A stretch of DNA of 57,558 nt. Origin: Kiritimatiellia bacterium (GTDB taxonomy: Bacteria > Verrucomicrobiota > Kiritimatiellia > RFP12 > UBA1067). The stretch lies in assembly GCA_017406465.1 (NCBI GenBank), contig JAFQYM010000035.1:1-57558 (forward strand), written 5' to 3'. A program made the position numbers and the translations under genes. Positions 51,380 to 57,558 of the stretch are shown in pieces (position 1 is the stretch's first letter; the number at the start of each line of letters is the position of its first letter). The notes beneath the pieces were generated by a model, which was given only the letters and a program-made list of their open reading frames with translations, did not search any database and had not been told where the DNA came from.

Positions 51380-52633
51380 TCACTCTCCACTGCGGCGAAA
51401 CGGCGATTCGCCAAGACGATACTTTTTCTCATCGCCTACGGGTCTATAGCCAAGTGCTCCCGTCTCAGGCGAAATAAAGTACTCGACTTTCTTCGTGACG
51501 AGAGGCATCCCACTTGACGACATCGAAAGAACAAGCTCCCCAATGGCCGAGAACGGCTCTTCCGTAAAAGACCCTGGGATCGTGCGCGTGAAAGAGACGA
51601 TTCTTCCCTTGCTGCTGAGAGCGAAATCGTCCTTCCACTCGCGCGGCGCCCAGATCGGGCCGATGTCGTACGGAACATTCTTCGCCTCCTTCAAGTAGGA
51701 AATGCTCTTTAGCTTCCCCTTGACGTATGTGCGCTTCGCGAGAGGCGGATTGTATATCGAGACGACGCTCGGCGGGCCGTAGAGCCCATTGGCCATCTGC
51801 GCAAACACAAAAACATCAGCCCTCACCCCGCAAGATGCGGCATCTACCGTAATTTCCGCAAAGCCACGGTCCGGCACTTCGGCGAGAGTCATCGGCCACG
51901 GTCTTATCTTGACACCTCTCGTAGCCCTCCACACGTACTTCGCCGCCTTGTCTGGGAACGGATAGGTCGACGCCGAGAGCCGGAACCTGCGCATCCGCTC
52001 CGGCGCACGCAGCACGATGGCCGTGCCAAACGGATTGGAGAACGTCTCTTCCGGCATGATGTCCGGATAGTCGACGCACGGCTCGGCCTTGCTCAATGGA
52101 ACGTGGTCGTCAAGATACTCGACCTTGACGCGCACCGGCAGCGCGATGCCCCTCCCGGTGAGTGTTCGCGCCACGGCCTTGAGCGTCTCCGCATTGAAGT
52201 CCTGCTCGCGAAAGGCCGCAGGGTGGGCGCTCGCGCTAAGGTAGGTGGCGGCATTCGTGATTCCCGGGCGGCAGGAGCGCACAAGCCACTGGAGCGTAGA
52301 GTTCAAAAGCCCAAGCTGCTCAAGGTTCTTTCGAAGCGCCGGGTCGATGGCCGCAGCGGTTTCTTCAAGCGTCTTCGCGACGCGGCTCGCGGAATTGGAA
52401 TCGCCAACTACGGCAAAATTGAACGCGACATTCGCAGGCATAAGCGATGCAACGCGCGGATCCTCTCCCGCCCATTCGCAGCGCAAGACATTCGACGTGT
52501 ACGCGACATATGCGCGCTCAACCGCAGACTTGTCGACAGCGGTTCTCCATGCGTCGACCGTCTGCGCCGGCGATGCAAAAGCCGAAAAAGAAACAGCCGC
52601 GAAGAGAAGCGAATTGTATCTAAGCGAACGCAT
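51380..52633 (-). CDS. Secreted protein of unknown function
   Basis: A 417-residue exported protein (signal SLLFAAVSFSAFASPAQ). The first half is helical with an AYVAYTSNVLRCEW segment, and the second half is beta-rich. No family was recognised. It follows the NusG-paralogue gene by ten bases and ends one base before ung, so it is firmly within this operon. The start at 52633 (MRSLRYNSLLF) gives a clean signal peptide; earlier in-frame codons fall in the neighbouring gene. Confidence 0.7.
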   Translation of the reverse strand: MRSLRYNSLLFAAVSFSAFASPAQTVDAWRTAVDKSAVERAYVAYTSNVLRCEWAGEDPRVASLMPANVAFNFAVVGDSNSASRVAKTLEETAAAIDPALRKNLEQLGLLNSTLQWLVRSCRPGITNAATYLSASAHPAAFREQDFNAETLKAVARTLTGRGIALPVRVKVEYLDDHVPLSKAEPCVDYPDIMPEETFSNPFGTAIVLRAPERMRRFRLSASTYPFPDKAAKYVWRATRGVKIRPWPMTLAEVPDRGFAEITVDAASCGVRADVFVFAQMANGLYGPPSVVSIYNPPLAKRTYVKGKLKSISYLKEAKNVPYDIGPIWAPREWKDDFALSSKGRIVSFTRTIPGSFTEEPFSAIGELVLSMSSSGMPLVTKKVEYFISPETGALGYRPVGDEKKYRLGESPFRRSGE

Positions 52634-52643
52634 GGCTTCAACC

Positions 52644-53216
52644 TCAGTCTTCAAGTTTCTCAATGTCGCCGGGCGACACCGAAACGGCCACAGCCGAGCC
52701 GAGTATGTCGACGTTGATGCAGAGCGTAGCGCGTCCTTCGTCACGCTGAACATACCCAGTGGTGCCGCGAAGAGGCCCGTATTTCACAAGGACGCGCTCG
52801 CCCTCCTTGAAGGTCTGCTTTAGCGGGCGGATGTCCGGCGCGGAGCGCGCGGCGCGGGCTATCTGGCGAAGCTGGCGCACCGTCTCGCGGGGGAAAGGAT
52901 CGAGAATCGTCCGCACCACAAGATTGGAGCGAAGGATGTCAGTGCACTCCGCGGGGGAAAGATGCGCGAAGACGTATCCGGGGAACAGCGGAAGCTCGCG
53001 CCTCACCTTGCGCCTTTGGACTCTCGTAACCTTGACATAGGTCGGAAGGTAGTGAAAGCCCCTGCAGCGAGAGAGGCGCTGCATCGCCTTCTTTTCCGTC
53101 CTCGGCTTCACGTGCAACACAAGCCAGCGGCGAAGCCCGGCCGGATTGTCGGTCTGGGCTTCGCCGCAGTTTTCTCCCGCCAATGAACGCGGGGTTATGC
53201 TGTCCACGCTATCCAT
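52644..53216 (-). CDS. NusG-paralogue antiterminator (RfaH/UpxY/LoaP type)
   Basis: A 190-residue protein with a NusG N-terminal domain (about 29-125; WLVLHVKPRTEKKAMQRL, LPLFPGYVFAHL) and a C-terminal KOW domain (about 135-185; GERVLVKYGPLRGTTGYVQR). The N-terminal extension and operon position, away from secE/rplK genes, argue against the housekeeping NusG. Specialised paralogues ride on RNA polymerase and prevent termination in long operons for surface polysaccharides or secondary metabolites. Its target is not evident here. An inverted repeat GTCCAC...GTGGAC (53202-53222) spans its start codon. Confidence 0.85.
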   Translation of the reverse strand: MDSVDSITPRSLAGENCGEAQTDNPAGLRRWLVLHVKPRTEKKAMQRLSRCRGFHYLPTYVKVTRVQRRKVRRELPLFPGYVFAHLSPAECTDILRSNLVVRTILDPFPRETVRQLRQIARAARSAPDIRPLKQTFKEGERVLVKYGPLRGTTGYVQRDEGRATLCINVDILGSAVAVSVSPGDIEKLED

Positions 53217-53222
53217 GTGGAC
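53202..53222 (-). promoter_or_regulatory. Inverted repeat over the start codon of the NusG-paralogue gene
   Basis: GTCCAC (53202-53207) and GTGGAC (53217-53222) can pair in the mRNA with the ATG (53214-53216) in the loop. This could modulate initiation between pckG and this gene; the stem is short. Confidence 0.3.
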
Positions 53223-53234
53223 GGTGTCGTCGCG

Positions 53235-55181
53235 TCACTTCGCGAGCGCAGCGGAGACGTCGGCGAGGATCTGGCGGAGGGCCTTTGGAACGCGCTTCGC
53301 CGTCGTGGAGCGGACGGTCGTGTCCTTCGAGGCCTTGGCGTCATACTCGTCGTACGAAGCGCCGACAGTCGCGATCTCCTTCTTCCAGCCCTCCTTGTCG
53401 ACCTTCAATATCGCCCTCAAGTCCTCGGGAACGACCTTGAACTTGCCGACGTTGTTAGAGAGGTCGATATCCCTCTCGAGCGGGAGGTTGCCGATCGGGG
53501 TGACGTTGGCCTTGACCTGGCCCTCGATGCGCTGGCAGATCCACTTGAGGACGCGGCTGTTGTCGCCGAAGCCAGGCCACATGAAGCGGCCGTCGTCGCC
53601 CTTGCGGAACCAGTTGACGAAGTAGATCTTAGGAAGCTTCGTCGCGTCGGCGCTCGTGCGCTCCATCTCCAGCCAGTGCTGGAAGTAGTCGGCGACGTTG
53701 TAGCCGAAGAACGGAAGCATCGCCATAGGGTCGCGGCGGACCTGGCCGATCTGGTCGGAGATGACGGCGGCGGTGACCTCGGAGCCAGCGGCGGAACCCA
53801 TGAACACGCCGTGCGTCCAGCTCTTCGCCTCGTTCACCAGCGGGATCGTCGAAGGACGGCGGCCACCGAAGAGGATCGCGTCAATCGGCACGCCCGTGGG
53901 CTTGCCCTTCCAGAGCCCGTTGAAGCCGGCCTTGTCGAGAACGGGGCAGTTCTCGGCGGGAGCGGTGAAGCGCGAGTTCTTGTGCGCCGCGACATAGCCG
54001 GACGCCTTGATCTCGGCCTTCGTCATGCCCGGCTTCGGGCCCATGCGGAAAGGATCGTCCGCGCAGACGTAGCAAGGGTTGCCCTTCCAGTCAATGCCCT
54101 GCTTCGGGGCCTTGACGCCCATGTCCTCCCACCAGATGTCGCCATCGGGGGTGAGAACGACGTTCGTGAAGATCGTGCCCTTCTTGCAGCTCTTAAGCGC
54201 GTTGGGATTCGAGTCCATCGAGGTGCCCGGCGCGACGCCGAAGAAGCCGTTCTCGGGGTTGATGGCGTAGAGACGGCCGTCATCGCCCGGCTTGAGCCAC
54301 GCGATGTCGTCGCCAATCGTCTGGAGCTTCCAGCCCTTGAGCTTCGGGAGCATCATGGCGAGGTTCGTCTTGCCGCAAGCGGACGGGAACGCGGCCGTGA
54401 CATGGTACTGCTTCCTTTCGGGGCTCGTGAGTGTGAGGATGAGCATGTGCTCAGCCATCCAGCCCTCATCCTTCGCGAGCTTGGACGCGATGCGGAGCGC
54501 GAAGCACTTCTTGCCGAGGAGGGCGTTCCCGCCGTAGCCCGAGCCGAACGACCAGATCTGGCGCTCTTCGGGGAACTGCGTGATGAACTTGTCCTCGATC
54601 TTCTTCGCGCACGGCCACGCGACGTCCTTCTGGCCCTTCTTGAGAGGCGCGCCGACGGAGTGGATGCAGGGGATGAAGTCGCCGTCCTTGCCGAGGTGCT
54701 TCATCACGGCGTCGCCGGTGCGGGTCATGATGTTCATGTTGACGACGACGTAGGGCGAATCGGTGATCTCGATGCCGTACTGGGTGATCGGGTTGCCGAT
54801 CGGGCCCATCGCGAACGGAATCACGTACATCGTGCGGCCCTTCATGCAGCCCTTGTAGCTCTTGAGCATGAGCTTCTTCATGACCTCGGGGTCCATCCAG
54901 TGGTTCGTGGGACCCGCGTCGATCTCCTTCTTGGAGCAGATGAACGTGCGGCCCTCGACGCGCGCGACGTCGCTCTCGTGGGAGCGGGCGAGATAGCACT
55001 CGGGGCGCTTCTTCTGGTTGAGCTTGATGAACTGGCCGTTCTTGACCATCATCTCGCAGATCGCGATGTGCTCCTTCTTCGTGCCCTTCACGACCACGAT
55101 CTTGTCGGGCGTGCAGACCTTGTTCCACTTGTCAACCCACGCGAACACCTTGTCGTTCGCGAACTTCGGCGTCTTGACCAT
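53235..55181 (-). CDS. pckG: GTP-dependent phosphoenolpyruvate carboxykinase
   Basis: A 648-residue PEPCK of the GTP class, interconverting oxaloacetate and phosphoenolpyruvate. In anaerobes it often runs in the carboxylating direction toward succinate or propionate. The P-loop with its reactive cysteine is FPSACGKTNLAMM (near 265-278). Metal and substrate loops include PFAMGPIGNPITQYGIEITD and FFGVAPGTSM. It starts behind AAAGGAG with a leader of about 50 bases. It is the first gene of the pckG - NusG paralogue - secreted protein - ung - EamA run. Confidence 0.97.
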   Translation of the reverse strand: MVKTPKFANDKVFAWVDKWNKVCTPDKIVVVKGTKKEHIAICEMMVKNGQFIKLNQKKRPECYLARSHESDVARVEGRTFICSKKEIDAGPTNHWMDPEVMKKLMLKSYKGCMKGRTMYVIPFAMGPIGNPITQYGIEITDSPYVVVNMNIMTRTGDAVMKHLGKDGDFIPCIHSVGAPLKKGQKDVAWPCAKKIEDKFITQFPEERQIWSFGSGYGGNALLGKKCFALRIASKLAKDEGWMAEHMLILTLTSPERKQYHVTAAFPSACGKTNLAMMLPKLKGWKLQTIGDDIAWLKPGDDGRLYAINPENGFFGVAPGTSMDSNPNALKSCKKGTIFTNVVLTPDGDIWWEDMGVKAPKQGIDWKGNPCYVCADDPFRMGPKPGMTKAEIKASGYVAAHKNSRFTAPAENCPVLDKAGFNGLWKGKPTGVPIDAILFGGRRPSTIPLVNEAKSWTHGVFMGSAAGSEVTAAVISDQIGQVRRDPMAMLPFFGYNVADYFQHWLEMERTSADATKLPKIYFVNWFRKGDDGRFMWPGFGDNSRVLKWICQRIEGQVKANVTPIGNLPLERDIDLSNNVGKFKVVPEDLRAILKVDKEGWKKEIATVGASYDEYDAKASKDTTVRSTTAKRVPKALRQILADVSAALAK

Positions 55182-55238
55182 CTTTGTTTACTCCTTTAAG
55201 AAATGCCCTTTGGGGGCGTTTTGAAAGCATTGGTGGAT

Positions 55239-55244
55239 ATTATA
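55239..55244 (-). promoter_or_regulatory. -10 box of the pckG operon
   Basis: The minus strand reads GGGTATAAT, 58 bases before the ATG. The leader contains a small GCCC/GGGC hairpin and a good Shine-Dalgarno site. Confidence 0.6.
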
Positions 55245-55316
55245 CCCTATTCCTGGCCGGAAATCAATCGACGTTGGAGGTTGGAGACAAAAGAGTCCGT
55301 TTGGCTCACCCGCAAC

Positions 55317-56498
55317 TCAGCGGAGAGCTGGCTCGGGCAGGAAGAAGCGATCAAGGCGGCCCGGGGCATTGCCGTCGTCAAGCTCGCGCGGGAGCGGATG
55401 CACAAGCGGTTTGAACGTGCGGTAGCCCTTCTCGCACGGACGGTTCCCCGAGATCTGCGCGACGCAGTCCGACGGCATTTCGCCGAATGCTATCACGAGC
55501 GACTCGATCGTCTGCCTGCGGCATGCGCTCGGCGTCTCGTCGAAGTCGGATGCGTGGCGGAGCCAGCCGCCTGACTCGGGATGCGCGGACAGCGCGGCCT
55601 TCACGTCGGCGGGCGAGACGCGGCGCGCGGCCTTGACGGAAAACGGATACGCCTCGTCCGTCCATTCCTTTCCGAGCAGAAACGACGTGACGTACTGTTG
55701 GCGTCGGGTGTTGTGCGGAATCTTCACCCATTTTGGGTCCTGGTACGCGAGCGCGAAATCAAATTCCCTCTCCTTCGGCCACCAGCCCTTCCCGACCGCG
55801 TACGCCACGACATCGCGGGAAAAGAGGCAGTCCTTGGTCGGAGATTCCGGAATCGCGTGGATCGTGTAGTGGTTTGGCATCACGGCGATCGCGTCGTCCG
55901 GGCAGCGCATCGCGGCCCAGCGCCGTCCGCGCACGACCTGCACCATCCACCCCTCCTCCGCGTCAGCGACGGTGTACGTGCGGCCGGACGGACGGTATCC
56001 CCACTTCTCGACGAGCGAACCGATTATCTCGACGGCCTCTCGGGCGCTCTTCGCCCGCTCCGCGACGGCAAGGCGCAGCGCGAACCAGATGCCGCCGTCC
56101 GTCAGCACGTCGGCGTCGGGCGAGTTCTCCTTCGTCGGCCCAGCGTTGTCCGAGACTATTGCGACACCCTTCTCGTTGACGAACGACACCGCGCTTCCCG
56201 CGCCGCACTTCGCGTCGCGTACCTCAGTCCAGAAGAAGCCGAGGGAGCGCGGGCCGCGCGGAACCTTCGCGCAGTCCGGATGGTCGACGAGCGTCGTGTC
56301 CGCCGGCCATTCGCGCGGCGGAACATATCCGTGCCGTACGACAAGCGACGGGTCGTCGTCCTCGTTGTGCCCGAGAATGACACGCCCCGTCGTCGATGCG
56401 TCCTTCCCCACGAGAACCGCCGTGCAGGCCGCTACGTCCATAACAAGGCCAAAAACCGCCACTGCGGACATCACGGACGCAATGCATATCTTCATCAT
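55317..56498 (-). CDS. Secreted C69-family dipeptidase
   Basis: A 393-residue exported peptidase of family C69 (PepD-like, Ntn-hydrolase fold). After the signal, the chain reads VAACTAVLVGKDASTTGRVI and then LGHNEDDD. The cysteine at about residue 25 is the expected N-terminal nucleophile after processing, and NEDDD is the conserved follow-up. GAGSAVSFVNEKGVAIVSDN and EGWMVQVVRGRRWAAMR are further family blocks. It would release dipeptides or amino acids outside the inner membrane. The start at 56498 or one codon later gives the same signal. Confidence 0.85.
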   Translation of the reverse strand: MMKICIASVMSAVAVFGLVMDVAACTAVLVGKDASTTGRVILGHNEDDDPSLVVRHGYVPPREWPADTTLVDHPDCAKVPRGPRSLGFFWTEVRDAKCGAGSAVSFVNEKGVAIVSDNAGPTKENSPDADVLTDGGIWFALRLAVAERAKSAREAVEIIGSLVEKWGYRPSGRTYTVADAEEGWMVQVVRGRRWAAMRCPDDAIAVMPNHYTIHAIPESPTKDCLFSRDVVAYAVGKGWWPKEREFDFALAYQDPKWVKIPHNTRRQQYVTSFLLGKEWTDEAYPFSVKAARRVSPADVKAALSAHPESGGWLRHASDFDETPSACRRQTIESLVIAFGEMPSDCVAQISGNRPCEKGYRTFKPLVHPLPRELDDGNAPGRLDRFFLPEPALR

Positions 56499-56526
56499 TC
56501 GACTCCATTGGCATAGCGAGGGGGGG

Positions 56527-57558
56527 CTACCTAATCACAATAACCATGTCTGGCGGCTTGGCGAGGTAGCGCACGATCAAGACGCCGCAGCCGCCGCGGC
56601 CGCCCTTGCTCTGGCCCTGTCCGCCGCCGCCGCCGCCCGAGCCCGTACCGTCGAGGCCGGGATGGCCGTTCCAGCGGCGGAAGCTGTCGGTGGTGGCCCG
56701 GCACTCGCCGTCGCCGCCGACACCGGAACCGCCGAGTCCCTTCGTTCCGGTCGTACCCGTGCTGGTCGAGTATCCGCCGCCGCCGCCGCCCGCGTACCAC
56801 CGCGTCTCTCCCGTGATGCCAAACGAAAGGCCGGGGCCGCCGTTCCCGACGGCGTTCTTCGCGCTGTCCTGCCCGGGACCGCCCGCGCCGCCGCCGCCGG
56901 GACCGCCGGGATAATCGGAATCGGGATTGGAGGAAACCGCCGAACCGCCGGCGTGCCCTTGCAGACCGCCGTCCGGGCCGGGTGCCGGGTCGACCGCGGC
57001 CGCGCCCCAGGCGCTGCCGCCGGAACTGCCGCCCGCCAAACCGGGATAGCGGGCGGAATTCTTGCCGAAGTATCCGCCGCCGCCCCCGCCGCCGAGGGCG
57101 ACCAGCGAGATGCGGCCGTCGCTCGAAACGAGGGTCGTGTTCCCTCCGTTCTGCCGGCTGGGCGCGCCGCCGGCGCCGACCGTCACCGTGTAGGTGCCGC
57201 CCGTGAGATGGAATCCGTTGGTGTGGACGAGGCCGCCCGCGCCGCCGCCGGCGGCGCTTCCCACTCCGCCGGAACCGCCGCCGCCCACGAGCAGCAGCTC
57301 GGCGTCGAAGCCGCGCTTCACGACGAGTTCGCCGCTCCCGCGGAACTCGTGGACGATCCAGTTCTTCTTCGTTTCGGGGTCGCGCCACGAGGAGGCCGTG
57401 CCGCCGACGGCCCAGGCGCTTTCGCGGTCGGCCGGCTCCTCGCCCGCAGTCGCCGGAGCGACGAGGAGGATCACGACGCCACGACCGCCCTGGGAGCTGC
57501 TCTGGTTGGAGTTGTAGGCCTTCTGGCCGCCGCCGCCGCCGCCGCCGACGAGAACGTC
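56527..57558 (-). CDS. Glycine-rich repeat surface protein (5' end outside window)
   Basis: An open frame of at least 343 codons entering from the right edge. It contains repeated glycine-rich modules of the kind DVLVGGGGGGG ... QGGRGVVILLV and ELLLVGGGGSGG ... GRGGCGVLIVRYL, which resemble the Gly_rich_2 fold found in phage tail fibres and bacterial surface proteins. A short non-Gly domain (ESAWAVGGTASSWRDP...) separates the modules. The protein ends KPPDMVIVIR, echoing the IVIR end of the surface protein at 21782. A GTG at 57474 is internal, not the start. It lies 28 bases upstream of the C69 gene. Confidence 0.75.
   Translation of the reverse strand, partial: DVLVGGGGGGGQKAYNSNQSSSQGGRGVVILLVAPATAGEEPADRESAWAVGGTASSWRDPETKKNWIVHEFRGSGELVVKRGFDAELLLVGGGGSGGVGSAAGGGAGGLVHTNGFHLTGGTYTVTVGAGGAPSRQNGGNTTLVSSDGRISLVALGGGGGGGYFGKNSARYPGLAGGSSGGSAWGAAAVDPAPGPDGGLQGHAGGSAVSSNPDSDYPGGPGGGGAGGPGQDSAKNAVGNGGPGLSFGITGETRWYAGGGGGGYSTSTGTTGTKGLGGSGVGGDGECRATTDSFRRWNGHPGLDGTGSGGGGGGQGQSKGGRGGCGVLIVRYLAKPPDMVIVIR

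Noticed and set aside
53217..55199. Long plus-strand open frame (about 660 codons) opposite pckG
   Set aside because: Shadow frame created by GC-biased third positions of pckG; composition is Arg/Val/Leu/Asp-rich and low in protein-like motifs.
55270..55286. GTTGGAG x2 as another heptamer array
   Set aside because: Only two units; too short to separate from chance.

Overview
The window reads like a chromosome segment of a high-GC, polysaccharide-degrading anaerobe of the PVC group, most likely a gut-type Kiritimatiellota (Lentisphaerota is the main alternative). This is an inference. It rests on chimeric GntR-LacI regulators, secreted glycosidases with beta-sandwich modules, an autotransporter-type beta-strand repeat protein, BspA-like leucine-rich repeats, membrane Ser/Thr kinases, Rnf, GTP-dependent PEPCK, and a genome style of small, tightly overlapping operons. 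No rRNA, tRNA, CRISPR array, transposase or phage gene was seen. Almost every gene is on the minus strand, so transcription runs from high to low coordinates. No gap exceeds 300 bases; the largest are 1-260 and 49684-49861.

Region by region, low to high coordinate: (1) 261-2543, an acyl-CoA ligase fused to an HTH-cupin regulator head. (2) 2630-8134, a run alaS - secreted cysteine-peptidase-like protein - two small membrane proteins - larB - larC, with the debris of a lost gene beyond larC. (3) 8181-9182, a sugar nucleotidyltransferase carrying a strange repeat array. (4) 9218-17545, a housekeeping operon (GT39 - dxs - NERD - prc - dapF) and a separately promoted rnfA-rnfB pair. (5) 17592-25082, a polysaccharide locus: autoregulated GntR-LacI regulator, surface beta-strand repeat protein, GH5 enzyme, heparinase-II/III-like lyase. 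(6) 25112-36704, a long co-directional run that starts with a GH27 alpha-galactosidase, then a transmembrane Ser/Thr kinase and a sigma factor, and continues through an acidic membrane protein, a beta-helix protein, UDP-galactopyranose mutase, a sugar symporter, a metallo-hydrolase, a secreted protein and tsaD. (7) 36724-41228, mrp - membrane J-protein - ruvC, and deoC with an M48 protease. (8) 41274-49722, a GH2 beta-galactosidase, a transmembrane kinase, an LRR receptor-like protein and a lytic-transglycosylase-like protein. (9) 49743-57558, a large stem-loop, then pckG - NusG paralogue - secreted protein - ung - EamA, a C69 dipeptidase, and a glycine-rich surface protein cut by the window end.

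The most unusual content is of two kinds. First, families of very short iterated repeats lie inside or at the edges of genes: a GGGGAAC-type heptamer in dxs, in the GH2 gene and exactly between two genes, and a TAGNGTC heptamer with strictly alternating 3- and 4-base spacers inside the nucleotidyltransferase. A related layout (CTGCACT) sits at the left edge, and octamer arrays lie between genes. Second, there are two candidate envelope signalling modules. One is a kinase and an LRR protein that share the same transmembrane and juxtamembrane module. The other is a kinase-sigma pair translationally coupled to an alpha-galactosidase. Two unrelated secreted genes (GH2 and the transglycosylase-like gene) also share a near-identical promoter plus signal-peptide cassette, and many promoters predict leaderless mRNAs.
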